A stretch of DNA of 64,000 nt from Candidatus Borrarchaeum weybense (GTDB lineage Archaea > Asgardarchaeota > Sifarchaeia > Borrarchaeales > Borrarchaeaceae), in the NCBI GenBank assembly GCA_019057385.1, contig JAHQJS010000004.1, positions 884,727 through 948,726 on the forward strand. The letters are read 5' to 3'. Positions 33,121 to 41,788 of this stretch are shown here, one piece after another (positions within the stretch are counted from its first letter, which is position 1; every line of letters starts with the position of its first letter). Under the pieces are notes generated by a model, which had not been told where the DNA came from, ran no database searches, and saw only the letters and a program-made list of their open reading frames with translations. The translations under genes were made by a program, and so were the position numbers.

Positions 33121-34146
33121 TTATAATCCAATCCCATCAATTTTTGAATTACATTTATAACATAGATTGTTTTTAATCTCATTTTTTGTATAGTAAAACC
33201 CCCGTCTTTGAATGAGTAGTTCGCCACAATTATAACAGTACGTATTCTCCCCCCGTCCAACATTTCCCATGTACACATATTTTAAACCTGCCTCTTGTCC
33301 AATCTTTTGTGCCCTTTCTAATGTACTTACTGGAGTTGGCGGTTTGTCAGTGAGTTTATATGTTGGACGAAAAGCCGAGACGTGCCAAGGTGTTTCTTCC
33401 CCGACTTCATCACGAATAAATACTGCAATTTGTCTTAATTCATCATCTGAGTCATTCAAATCTGGAATTATTAAGGTAGTTATTTCAACCCATATGCCAA
33501 GCTCTTTATGAAGTCTAATTGAGTCCAATACGGGCTGTAGTTTTGCCCCACAAATTTCTTTATAAAAAAGGTCGGTCATCGCTTTTAGATCAATATTTGC
33601 GGCGTCTAAATATGGAGCAATCTCATGCAACGCTTCTTTTGAAATATATCCGTTTGTTACGAAGATATTTTTGATTCCTTCTTTCGTAGCTAACTTTGCA
33701 ATGTCATAGGCGTATTCAAAAAATATTGTCGGTTCAGTGTAGGTATATGCAATACTTTTACATTTATTTCGTTTTGCATCAGCAACAACTTTCTCTGGAG
33801 GAATATCCATCCCTGTGATACGCTTCTTATCTTTTGGCATTTGAGAAATATCATAATTTTGACAGTGTTTGCATCTAAAATTACATCCTGGAGTAGCGAT
33901 CGAATAAGCAGTGGAGCCGGGATAAAAATGGAATAATGGCTTCTTTTCAATCGGATCCACAGCACGAGAAACAAGTTGCCCATATACCAAAGTATAAAGT
34001 GTCCCTTGGTTATTTTCTCTAACCGTGCATATTCCTCGTTTAGCATCTTTAATCATACAGTAATGATTACAAAGAGTACAACGTACTGTTGAATTATCCA
34101 ATTTTTCGTACATCATAGCTTCTTTCATTTTTTCCGCCAATTTCAA
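33121..34146 (-). CDS. AmrS-like radical SAM enzyme (AmmeMemoRadiSam type)
   Basis: A 341-residue radical SAM protein. An N-terminal cysteine motif 'CTLCNHYC' (C23, C26, C30) is followed by the radical SAM cluster 'GCNFRCKHCQNYDISQ' (C88, C92, C95), with 'SIAYTYTEPTIFFEYAYD' and 'TNGYISKEAL' as in pyruvate-formate-lyase-activating-like enzymes. The C-terminus is a zinc ribbon ('CYNCGELLI..LCYKC'). This arrangement is that of the AmrS family, whose companions (AmmeMemo proteins) are not seen nearby. The substrate is unknown. The start is TTG 34146, though ATG 34128 is possible. Confidence 0.85.
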   Translation of the reverse strand: MKLAEKMKEAMMYEKLDNSTVRCTLCNHYCMIKDAKRGICTVRENNQGTLYTLVYGQLVSRAVDPIEKKPLFHFYPGSTAYSIATPGCNFRCKHCQNYDISQMPKDKKRITGMDIPPEKVVADAKRNKCKSIAYTYTEPTIFFEYAYDIAKLATKEGIKNIFVTNGYISKEALHEIAPYLDAANIDLKAMTDLFYKEICGAKLQPVLDSIRLHKELGIWVEITTLIIPDLNDSDDELRQIAVFIRDEVGEETPWHVSAFRPTYKLTDKPPTPVSTLERAQKIGQEAGLKYVYMGNVGRGENTYCYNCGELLIQRRGFYYTKNEIKNNLCYKCNSKIDGIGL

Positions 34147-34269
34147 ACTTAACTTGATTTAATACTATATTACCATTAGATTTATAACTCAACTGGCAAG
34201 AAGACTCCTCCATGCTTTGTGCAGTATAGTTCAGCTGAATATATGTGCACAAATGAGGTGAATAAAATC

Positions 34270-35034
34270 TTGGATACACAGCTTGTGGACACTCATGCTC
34301 ATTTACAAAATGCTCGTTATAATAATGATCTTGAATCAGTAATTTTTAGAATACAACAAGCTAATATGAAGGTCATTGTTATTGGCTGGGATTTAGAGTC
34401 TAGTCAGAGAGCAATAGAACTAGCCTCTCAATATGAGTTTATTTATGCAACGGTGGGCCTCTCTCATTATAGTGCTAACGAGATGAATGATGATTTATTG
34501 AATAATCTTTCTCAATTGGCACAAAAAGAAGGAGTAGTAGCTATAGGTGAAACTGGACTCGATTATTATCGCATGGCAGCATCGATTACTTCTCAACAAC
34601 GTCTTTTTCGTGCACAAATTCAATTGGCATTATCATTATCATTGCCATTAGTTATTCATGATCGAGATGCCCATAAAGATATAGTAAATATCTTGAAGGA
34701 GGAAGAAGCCCACGAAGGAGTAATTCACTGTTTTAGTGGAGACGAAGATATGCTTAAGGATGTACTTGATATTGATTTTTATATCTCTCTATCTGGCATA
34801 ATCACCTTTTCCAAACCTCTTGCTCAACTTATAAAACAAATACCACTTGATCGGCTTCTTGTTGAGACAGATAGTCCTTATCTAGCACCAGTACCCAAGC
34901 GTGGCAAAAGAAATGAACCTAGTTATCTTAAGTATATTGTTCAAAAGATTTCAGAGATTTTAGACTTGACGTATGAAGAAGTTGTTCAAATAAATGAAAC
35001 GAACGCTAACAATCTATTCAAGCTTAAAGACTAA
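34270..35034 (+). CDS. TatD-family metal-dependent DNase
   Basis: A TatD-type TIM-barrel hydrolase. It has 'LVDTHAHL' (first metal pair), 'GETGLDYYRM' (Glu), 'PLVIHDRDA' (His), 'GVIHCFSGD' (His) and 'LLVETDSPYLAP' (Asp), covering the full metal set. TatD proteins are 3'-5' exonucleases or endonucleases with roles in DNA repair. TTG 34270 is favoured as start because GAGGTG lies 9 nt upstream and the domain starts at once; the open frame extends to GTG 34219. It is divergent from the AmrS-like gene. Confidence 0.92.
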   Translation: MDTQLVDTHAHLQNARYNNDLESVIFRIQQANMKVIVIGWDLESSQRAIELASQYEFIYATVGLSHYSANEMNDDLLNNLSQLAQKEGVVAIGETGLDYYRMAASITSQQRLFRAQIQLALSLSLPLVIHDRDAHKDIVNILKEEEAHEGVIHCFSGDEDMLKDVLDIDFYISLSGIITFSKPLAQLIKQIPLDRLLVETDSPYLAPVPKRGKRNEPSYLKYIVQKISEILDLTYEEVVQINETNANNLFKLKD

Positions 35035-35076
35035 TACACTATTGTTTATGGTATAAAAGAAACCTATAGAAATTTT

Positions 35077-35799
35077 TTAGTCAACCAGGCGGAAATAAAC
35101 TCTACGATTATTTTTTCCTTTATTTTTTGCTTCGATGAATTCTATTTGACCAACTTCTTTTAGATTGCGTACATGTGTGCCGCCATCCGCTTGTTTATCG
35201 ATACCTTCGATTTCAACTATTCGCAACTTAGGAAGGTCTGGTGGAAAGGCACCCGCCATTCTTGAGACAGTTGGAATTTTAATTGCCTCATCATAGTCTA
35301 ATTCGTACCATTTCACTGCGATATCTTGTTCGAAAAGTGCATTAGCTTTCTCTATGTAAGTTAGAAAAACTTCCTTTGAGAATTCTTTAAGATTGAAATC
35401 GAATCTTGTTTTTTCTAGACTAATTTGGTTGCCTGTAATGAGTGTTCCAGTGTCTTCACAGAGAATTGCAGCTAACGTGTGTGCTGCTGTATGGCTTCTC
35501 ATGAATTTATAGCGTCTATCCCAATCGATTTGACATTTTATTTTATCCCCAGGTTGTAATCCTGGCTCACCTACTTCATGAGAAATTTCACCTGAGAATT
35601 TGCCTACATAAACTACTGGAAATACTTCTTCATCTCGAATCATTTTACCTGTGTCATGTGGTTGTCCACCGCCCTTTGGATAAAAGATTGTTTGGTCAAG
35701 AACAACATATTTATCTTCTTTGACACTTACAACGGTGGTCTCACATTCTTGAAGGTAACTGTCCTCTAAATATAATATTTGGGTCACGTTATTCACCAA
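35077..35799 (-). CDS. alaX: alanyl-tRNA editing protein AlaX (AlaX-M type)
   Basis: A 240-residue trans-editing deacylase that removes Ser or Gly from mischarged tRNA-Ala. It has the N-terminal 'FYPKGGGQPHDTG' glycine-rich segment, the zinc-site 'RSHTAAHTL' and 'DKQADGGTHVRN' with the last ligands, all as in the AlaRS editing domain. The N-terminal glycine-rich segment and length place it in the AlaX-M group. It stands alone between convergent TatD and the methyltransferase. Confidence 0.93.
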   Translation of the reverse strand: MVNNVTQILYLEDSYLQECETTVVSVKEDKYVVLDQTIFYPKGGGQPHDTGKMIRDEEVFPVVYVGKFSGEISHEVGEPGLQPGDKIKCQIDWDRRYKFMRSHTAAHTLAAILCEDTGTLITGNQISLEKTRFDFNLKEFSKEVFLTYIEKANALFEQDIAVKWYELDYDEAIKIPTVSRMAGAFPPDLPKLRIVEIEGIDKQADGGTHVRNLKEVGQIEFIEAKNKGKNNRRVYFRLVD

Positions 35800-35904
35800 T
35801 TTGGATTATCTATGTCACTTTATTTAACCTGCATGCAGTGTATTACTAAACTTTTGCGAGATCTTCTCTTGATCAACTGAATTTTATAATTTTGACATTA
35901 TAAA

Positions 35905-36636
35905 TTAACTATTATTAACATGGTCAGCGATAATTAATATTTGATATTCTGGCACAACAGGTTCATTTATTCCAAGATATATAGTTTCAATTATATCAAA
36001 TCCATGTGATTTCAGAATTTTTCCCCATTCTTTTATCCTAAGAAAATTAAGAGGTACATTGATATCTTCGTCTCCAATGACTCGATTGTAAAACCAATCA
36101 AAAAAGCTATTAGTCACCCTTATATCATCTTCCTCAATATAGCCTTCTATAATTACTAAGCGTTTTTTGGTTATTCTTGTTGCTTCCTTCAATAGATGTT
36201 CGGGGTCACTCGCATGATGCAATACAGTATATAAAATGGTAGTACCTACTTCCTCATCTGCTAACGGAATCTTTTCCTCTGGATTATATAAGATCAATGG
36301 TAGGTCTGTATAATTATAATCTACAATATCAACCAGCACGACTTCTTTCTTAAGTTGTTTTTTTATTTCTAACGATAAAAGCCCATCTCCTGCACCAAGA
36401 TCAAGTATTTTCTCTCCTACGATGTAGTCTGCTACTAATTCAAAACTCCTTTTAGCGCGTTTGAATGCATAAGCCTTTCGATCTTTTTCCTTATCGACAT
36501 GTTTTCTGATAAATTTTCGCAGTGTTTCTTCAACTTTAATAAGAGGTATTCCTTTTTTCATGCCTTTAGTTATGGTTCTATTTACATAGAACCAAAAAAT
36601 ATGTCTTTTAAAAAAATTTAAATTGGCATTTTTCAT
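35905..36636 (-). CDS. class I SAM-dependent methyltransferase
   Basis: About 243 residues. Motif I 'KILDLGAGDGLLSLEI' binds SAM; 'VVLVDIVDY' is motif II, and 'TTILYTVLHHASDPEHLLKE' and 'RLVIIEGYIEED' are motif IV-V regions typical of UbiE/small-molecule methyltransferases. The substrate is unknown. The frame extends to TTG 36678, but that part lies in the edge of an inserted element, so I use ATG 36636 (MKNANLNFFKR). The native promoter may have been lost. Confidence 0.83.
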   Translation of the reverse strand: MKNANLNFFKRHIFWFYVNRTITKGMKKGIPLIKVEETLRKFIRKHVDKEKDRKAYAFKRAKRSFELVADYIVGEKILDLGAGDGLLSLEIKKQLKKEVVLVDIVDYNYTDLPLILYNPEEKIPLADEEVGTTILYTVLHHASDPEHLLKEATRITKKRLVIIEGYIEEDDIRVTNSFFDWFYNRVIGDEDINVPLNFLRIKEWGKILKSHGFDIIETIYLGINEPVVPEYQILIIADHVNNS

Positions 36637-36671
36637 GGTAGATAAAAATAATGACCGGATTTCATTGGATT

Positions 36672-37032
36672 GCCTCAAGGAGACTCCCGCCCTAAAGAGT
36701 GGAGAGGAATTAAGGTCGGGTTTTGCTCACACAACCCTTTCTGCGAGCACAGGGGTTGGTGTACCCGACCTTGGGCGGTGTTTTAATGATGGGTACTCTC
36801 AAGTCCCATCCCTCCCAACACCAAGGGAGTCGGTCCACTTCGAGGTTGTTGTAAAGGCTTACCCGTCCGTAGCACCGTTCCTACCCCTCAGAACTTTTAA
36901 CCAGCGGACGACAGAGCAAGGGGCTAGTGGAGCACCCCAGGGTGTCATAACCTCAACAACTGCTGCATCTCTCTCGTAAGGAGAGACGCCCTCTAATCAA
37001 CTAATACCCTTCGGGTATACCCTTTAGGGTGG
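36672..37032 (+). mobile_element. non-autonomous IS605-like element (MITE 3)
   Basis: The left hairpin (36672-36706) reads KETPALKSGEEL, a tnpB C-terminus pattern. The right end (36998-37032) reads PSGIPFRVG-stop with GGTAGTTGAC, closely matching the PSVRVG-stop of the intact tnpB at 14167. The interior is GC-richer than its surroundings, has CCCGACC and GGTTGTTGTAAAGG motifs and many short hairpins, and has no convincing gene. Confidence 0.55.
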
Positions 37033-37133
37033 GGTAGTTGACTCCAATAGTGCTTGTCTTTTTTATTTTTCTTAGAAAATATTGGATATATGAGACGTTC
37101 CACAACAGTTATATCGTTTTGATTAGCAGGCTT

Positions 37134-37410
37134 GTAAACTACCTCACGCGAAAGCAGTGAGGCTTGTAGCTGTGCGTGATCTCAGCCCTCTAACTATACG
37201 AGCTAGAGTTTAAACGTTATCGCACGCTACCACATGGGCGTGTTTACCGCAGCCAGCCCAATAATCCGCATATAGCATCGGGCTGTATTTCTTGCACAAC
37301 TTACACGAGACTATTACTATGGTCGTTACACTATTTATAGATGGAGAGACTTTGGTATAAGTAAAAGTAAACATCCTCAAGGATTGGGCTTCCCTGAGAG
37401 GGAACTGTGA
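37134..37410 (-). mobile_element. non-autonomous IS605-like element (MITE 4)
   Basis: On the minus strand it starts at a hairpin near 37405, has GTTTACTTTTAC..AAAGTCTCTCC (compare GTTTCACTTTTAC..GGGTCTCTCC at 37490), and ends in a right-end-like hairpin reading KPHCFRVR-stop and GGTAGTTTAC at 37134. The interior shows strong local pairing and no gene. Confidence 0.5.
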
Positions 37411-37444
37411 AATTTTATTATTTCTTCTTGAACCATTTATAACA

Positions 37445-37520
37445 ACCTCAAAGAAGCTCCTGCCCTTAAGGTAGGGAGGCATTGAGGGAGGGTTTCACTT
37501 TTACTAGGGTCTCTCCACCT
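37445..37520 (+). mobile_element. solo tnpB-type hairpin
   Basis: The hairpin reads KEAPALKVGRH-stop, then GTTTCACTTTTACTAGGGTC as in MITEs 1 and 4. It has no matching right end before the gene at 37579. It is probably a broken copy of the same element family. Confidence 0.5.
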
Positions 37521-37578
37521 TTAAATTCCTTTTTTCTATTAAATCAAAAATCGATGAATTAAAAGAAGGTGTGATAGG

Positions 37579-37806
37579 ATGGTTAAAAGAAATGAAAATA
37601 ACGATTGTGAACGTTGCCTCATATACCCTGTAAAAATTAATGCTATTTCTCGTGAAGAAAATATAGTTATTATTGAAGTTGATTCGCTAGAAGAACTGAC
37701 AATGATTGCAGAAGGATTTAAAAAGCCACTTCTTCATGATGAAACTCATCATCTCGTTATATTTGACAAAGAAATTCATTATAGAACTAAAAATGTTGAT
37801 TTGTGA
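37579..37806 (+). CDS. small protein, unknown function (75 aa)
   Basis: A 75-residue protein with an AAGGTGTGATAGG ribosome region just before ATG. It has 'NDCERCLIYPVKI' near the N-terminus (CxxC) and a hydrophobic core pattern 'NIVIIEVDSLEELTMIAEGF' suggesting an alpha/beta fold. No family is recognised. It lies just beyond the MITE cluster. Confidence 0.6.
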   Translation: MVKRNENNDCERCLIYPVKINAISREENIVIIEVDSLEELTMIAEGFKKPLLHDETHHLVIFDKEIHYRTKNVDL

Positions 37807-37840
37807 AAGAAAGCCTATCAAGTTTTCAATGACATTTAAA

Positions 37841-37972
37841 TTATTCTTCTTTCTTGGATTCGCAGGCTTTTACTAGGCGAGCATATTCAGCGGCGTTTAA
37901 TTCTTTTCTCGCCATTTTAAGGCATTCTTTAATCATATCTTCTTTCTCATCTTCATGAGATTTTTTCGCCAT
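37841..37972 (-). CDS. small charged helical protein (43 aa)
   Basis: A 44-codon ORF beginning 'MAKKSHEDEKEDMIKECLKM' and ending 'LVKACESKKEE', preceded by GAGGATT at a good ribosome-site distance. It is probably a single helix with high charge. Function unknown. Two evenly placed Cys residues are present. Confidence 0.5.
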   Translation of the reverse strand: MAKKSHEDEKEDMIKECLKMARKELNAAEYARLVKACESKKEE

Positions 37973-38120
37973 AACTAATCCTCAATTCATAAAAGATATT
38001 TTATTTCAAAAGATTTTCGCTTGAGGTGAATAGTAAAGGTCTTTAAATGATCAAAAATCGGTGAAAGATGAACTTATCCTATTAAATTTTGAAAAGAGAT
38101 TCCTTAATGACCAGGAATAG

Positions 38121-38516
38121 TCATTCCACATGATAGACCATACCCTGACATGATGCAATCAGTTTATCATTCTCTTGATTCTTAACATTAACTTGATAAA
38201 CTGCAATTCTTTTGCCAAAATGTATTTGTTTTGCTTCTGCTTCGAGCAAATCCCCTAGTTTGGAAGGTCTATGATAATTTATATTCATCTGGATTGCTAC
38301 TGCAGTTATTCCTTGAGAATTGGAAGCTAGTGCGAAGGCTTGGTCTGCTAAAGAAAAAATTGCACCTCCATGGGCAACTCCATGAAAATTCAAATGATTT
38401 TCAGCTATCTGCATTTGAATTTTTGCATATCCTTCCGCAAGTTGATTAATTTGAACATCTAAAAATTTTGAAAACGGATCAAAACGTTTTCTTAAATTGT
38501 CAATATGATCTGACAC
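38121..38516 (-). CDS. PaaI-family hotdog thioesterase
   Basis: A 131-residue single hotdog domain. 'NFHGVAHGGAIFSLADQAFA' contains the HGG and the downstream Asp of PaaI-type acyl-CoA thioesterases; 'INYHRPSKLGDLLEAEAKQI' and the GKRIAVYQVNV strand complete the fold. It hydrolyses acyl- or aryl-CoA esters in the cytosol. GTG 38516 follows GGGTGG. There is no pathway context nearby. Confidence 0.9.
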   Translation of the reverse strand: MSDHIDNLRKRFDPFSKFLDVQINQLAEGYAKIQMQIAENHLNFHGVAHGGAIFSLADQAFALASNSQGITAVAIQMNINYHRPSKLGDLLEAEAKQIHFGKRIAVYQVNVKNQENDKLIASCQGMVYHVE

Positions 38517-38610
38517 AAAACCACCCTTTCAATCATATGAATTATTCATATCTTTGAAAACACATTTCTGGTTTCTTTAGGAAACATAAGAGGTTCTCTT
38601 ATATCTATAG

Positions 38611-38661
38611 GTGAGAACTACCCCCCAACAAGTTGGGGTGTCTTCTTGCGAAGAAATGATA
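38611..38661 (-). mobile_element. solo tnpB-type right end
   Basis: On the minus strand the hairpin reads RKKTPQLVGG-stop followed by GTAGTTCTCAC. Its 21-bp left flank (TATCATTTCTTCGCAAGAAG plus one base) is identical to the left edge of MITE 1, which ties the two loci together. Confidence 0.5.
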
Positions 38662-38744
38662 AAACAATTAAAAGGGAAAAAGGAAGCCTGTTTAAAAAAA
38701 TCAGGCAACATTAATTTTTGAAATAATTCACGGCTTGTTATATA

Positions 38745-39260
38745 TTAATATCTTCGTCGTCGGTTATATCCGCCGCCGCCGCCGCCACCGCTGTAGCCAC
38801 CGCCACCACGGTTATATCCGCCGCCACTACGTGGTCGACCGCCGCCGCGTCTAAATCTAGGAGGTTGCTCAAAAAACCTATCTGAGAGGTTATTATCTGT
38901 ATTTGCTGTGATATCCTCTTCTGTCTCTTCAATAGAACCATATCTACCGATATTAAGCCGTAAACTGTTTTTGAACACATTACAGTAACCATTTGAAATC
39001 TTGAGTGCGCTATCAACGCTTACTCGGTCAATATCATCGTTCCAAAGTGTTAAGAAAATGACTCCTGTGTCGTCACCGACTAAAGCTTCAGTTACTCTAT
39101 TGACTGATCCATCTTTTCTACTTGTTACTTCTCGTGCTTCGTTCAATTCAACAACTTTTACTTTGACGTTGACCTTGCGACTTCGCGGGCCAAGGTCTGA
39201 AACAGACATCATAATTTCTTCTGATTCTTCTGTTTCTTCTCGTTCTTCATCCATGGACAT
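38745..39260 (-). CDS. single-stranded DNA-binding protein, OB fold with Gly-Arg tail
   Basis: About 171 residues. An OB fold at ~10-105 ('VSDLGPRSRKVNVKVKVVEL', 'GDDTGVIFLTLWND', 'LKISNGYCNVFKNSLRLNIG') is like crenarchaeal SSB and the RPA-type OB domain. The tail (~125-171) is Gly/Arg/Tyr-rich with RGGG and YNRGGGG repeats, similar in style to RGG RNA-binding tails. ATG 39260 follows AGGTGA; GTG 39269 overlaps that site. It should bind single-stranded DNA or RNA; the tail may promote protein contacts or condensation. Confidence 0.87.
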   Translation of the reverse strand: MSMDEEREETEESEEIMMSVSDLGPRSRKVNVKVKVVELNEAREVTSRKDGSVNRVTEALVGDDTGVIFLTLWNDDIDRVSVDSALKISNGYCNVFKNSLRLNIGRYGSIEETEEDITANTDNNLSDRFFEQPPRFRRGGGRPRSGGGYNRGGGGYSGGGGGGGYNRRRRY

Positions 39261-39511
39261 TTTATTCACCTAAACTATTAAAACTTACAAAAAAAGACAA
39301 ACTTACTTAAAACTCACCAACTAGTCCTGTAAATTCCTTTTTCTGTATTCTTTTCATGGCATCGAATTTTTTCTTTTGCAAAAAAAAGAGTTTCCGATGT
39401 ACATGGTTTTGTAAAATGGCAAGCCTGAGGCTTTTAAGTTTTTCTATTATGAACATAATCTATTTAGACATTTGAAGAATTGTTTTACTTCAATATTTTT
39501 GAACTCTTAAT

Positions 39512-40360
39512 TCAGTGCTCAGTGGAATGATGTTCCCATATCAAATCAAAGAAAAGTTTTAATGCTTGTACCAGATTCGTATTTTCCGAAATAGCAGCCT
39601 CACGCATCCAAAGTGGAATTCCTATTTCTTCTGCGAGAAAGATTGCAGTACCTTCTTTGCTTGGATCGATTAACGCTCCTCTCAGGGGAACCGAATAGGC
39701 GAATCTGATAGTAATTTTATCCTCAAAACTTGAGGAGAGAAGTGTTATTATGCTTTGTTGGATTGCTTGAGATTCATTACTCAGTTTGTTCGGATCTAAT
39801 AGTAAGATTTTTACTTGAACTCCTTTTTCTATCTTTTTTGCTAAATCATCTATAATCTTAGGTAGATATTCTAGCACTTTCGAGATAATATAGATTTCTT
39901 TTTTTGCCCTTCTAATAGCAGAAATAGTTTCTGTTTCTGATGCCAACCCGATTTTGACTATTCGCAACAGTTTCTGTCGTTTTTCAACTAATCCCTTTTC
40001 ATAAATGGGTGTCAAAGTTTTTGTAAATTCTTTTGCTGTCTTTCTCAGTTCTCTCATGTCTTTATCAAATGTTTTCTGCTTGTATTCAAGCAGATTATCC
40101 ATTATTCGCTTAGGTGACAATGCAGTATAGGCGACAGGACGACCTGTTCGTTCTTGGATGATACCCTTAGTAGCAAGTTCATTAAGAGTTTCATAGATTT
40201 TTGTGCTTGGAATTCCAGTAATCTCTTTCATTTGTTTAGCTGTCCCCTCCCCGAGCGGAAGAAGATAACTTAGAAGTATTGCCTGATATTCTGTGAATCC
40301 CAGACTTAATAACCATTTCTTAGCTTTCTCTGTTTCCTCTTCATATTCTTCAAGAGACAT
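39512..40360 (-). CDS. TrmB-family transcriptional regulator
   Basis: A 282-residue regulator. The N-terminal winged helix 'LLSLGFTEYQAILLSYLL', 'GIPSTKIYETLNELATKG' and 'GRPVAYTALSPKRIMDN' is typical of TrmB. It is followed by a coiled segment and a C-terminal domain resembling the phospholipase-D-like part of TrmB proteins ('KEIYIISKVLEYLP'). TrmB proteins sense sugars and repress uptake or metabolism genes. The divergent phosphodiesterase gene (154 bp apart) is a possible target. ATG 40360 follows AGGTG. Confidence 0.87.
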   Translation of the reverse strand: MSLEEYEEETEKAKKWLLSLGFTEYQAILLSYLLPLGEGTAKQMKEITGIPSTKIYETLNELATKGIIQERTGRPVAYTALSPKRIMDNLLEYKQKTFDKDMRELRKTAKEFTKTLTPIYEKGLVEKRQKLLRIVKIGLASETETISAIRRAKKEIYIISKVLEYLPKIIDDLAKKIEKGVQVKILLLDPNKLSNESQAIQQSIITLLSSSFEDKITIRFAYSVPLRGALIDPSKEGTAIFLAEEIGIPLWMREAAISENTNLVQALKLFFDLIWEHHSTEH

Positions 40361-40513
40361 CAAAGACACCTAAAAATTCATAGTTAGAAAATTAATGCCA
40401 TTTTATGCCTTATTTACTTTATTATAGAGTAACTTTTATATTCCAATTGGACTTTAAGAAAAAGTAATAATTTTGCTTATTAGAAAATTAGGCAATTTTA
40501 AGGTGATTTCTTG

Positions 40514-41788
40514 ATGGATAAGAAAAGAACAGCGGTGATTGGCATTGACGGAGCCCCTTATAGACTGATGAATGATTTATCCGATAAAGACGTAATGCCA
40601 AACTTCAAAGAGTTGCAGAAAAACGGTAGTTTCTTTAAAATGCAAAGTTCTATTCCAGAACTTTCATCAGTATCTTGGAGTTCTATCATTACTGGAAATA
40701 ATCCTGGAATACATGGGATTTTCGGATTCACTGATTTCATAGAAGGAACATATTCTTTGTGTTTTCCAAATTTTCTGAACCTAAAATCCAAAGCTTTTTG
40801 GCAAAGAGATTCTAGAAAATACATAATTATTAATGTTCCAAGTACATATCCTGCACAGGAAATAAATGGTTTTTTAGTTTCTGGATTTGTTGCATTAGAT
40901 TTAGATAAGGCTGTTTATCCGTCAAGATTTGTTAGCACTTTGAAGAAATTAGGATATAGAATAGATGTTGATGCACAAAAGGGACATGAATCTAAGCCAT
41001 TGTTTCTTAAGGATTTGTTTGAAACACATAAAAACCGTATAAAGACATATCGTTATTTTTGGGATAAAGCAGGAATTGATTGGGATGTATTCATGTTTGT
41101 ATTCACAGGAAGTGATCGACTTGGTCATTTCCTTTGGGATGCGTATGAAGATCCAAATCATGAATATCACTCAGAATTCTTGAGGTATTTTGAACTCATT
41201 GATGAGGAAATTGGTTACATAAAAAGCAAATTGAGAGAAGATGACGCTCTAATCATGCTGTCTGATCATGGGATGGAATCTGTTAAAACAAATGTAAATA
41301 TCAACAGATATCTTACCGAAGAGGGATTTTGCTCATTAGACAAAGATCCGAAAAAAAATTATAACAATGTTAGAGAAGGTACAAAGGCATTTGCTTTGGA
41401 TCCTGCAAGAATCTATTTACACAAAAAAGGTAGATTTCCTAGGGGTCATATTAAGACGAATGAGGAAGTTAAGTTAAAAGAGGAACTGATTGATTCGTTT
41501 TCAAGGCTGAAAATGAATGGGATGCCTGTTATAAAAAAAATATTTGACAAAGAAGAGATTTATCATGGTTCCTATGTAGAAAAAGCCCCTGATCTCATTT
41601 TATTGCCGAATTCTGGCTTTAATCTTAAGGGTAGTGTGTTCAAGAAAGAGATATTTGACAAGGATATTTTCACTGGAAAACACACCCAAGAAGATGCATT
41701 TCTTTATGTTAGAGGCGAAGCAGATCTACCAGATAGTCTAAATGTAGAACATGTTATGAACCTGATTATAGGACGTGATTCAAATTAA
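40514..41788 (+). CDS. type I phosphodiesterase/alkaline-phosphatase-superfamily hydrolase
   Basis: A 424-residue enzyme of the nucleotide pyrophosphatase/phosphodiesterase group. 'VIGIDGAPY' gives the first Asp, 'SSVSWSSIITG' carries the Ser/Thr nucleophile region, 'GSDRLGHFLWD' (Asp, His) and 'IMLSDHGMES' (Asp-His) provide metal ligands, and 'FTGKHTQEDAFLYV' the last His. The cytosolic location (no signal peptide) and the next gene, a nucleotide-sugar epimerase, suggest work in glycan or glycolipid synthesis, but the substrate is unknown. AGGTGA precedes ATG 40514. Confidence 0.85.
   Translation: MDKKRTAVIGIDGAPYRLMNDLSDKDVMPNFKELQKNGSFFKMQSSIPELSSVSWSSIITGNNPGIHGIFGFTDFIEGTYSLCFPNFLNLKSKAFWQRDSRKYIIINVPSTYPAQEINGFLVSGFVALDLDKAVYPSRFVSTLKKLGYRIDVDAQKGHESKPLFLKDLFETHKNRIKTYRYFWDKAGIDWDVFMFVFTGSDRLGHFLWDAYEDPNHEYHSEFLRYFELIDEEIGYIKSKLREDDALIMLSDHGMESVKTNVNINRYLTEEGFCSLDKDPKKNYNNVREGTKAFALDPARIYLHKKGRFPRGHIKTNEEVKLKEELIDSFSRLKMNGMPVIKKIFDKEEIYHGSYVEKAPDLILLPNSGFNLKGSVFKKEIFDKDIFTGKHTQEDAFLYVRGEADLPDSLNVEHVMNLIIGRDSN

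Noticed and set aside
36680..36979. 118-residue ORF inside MITE 3
   Set aside because: It has no domain, lies wholly in the hairpin-rich element and has no ribosome site.
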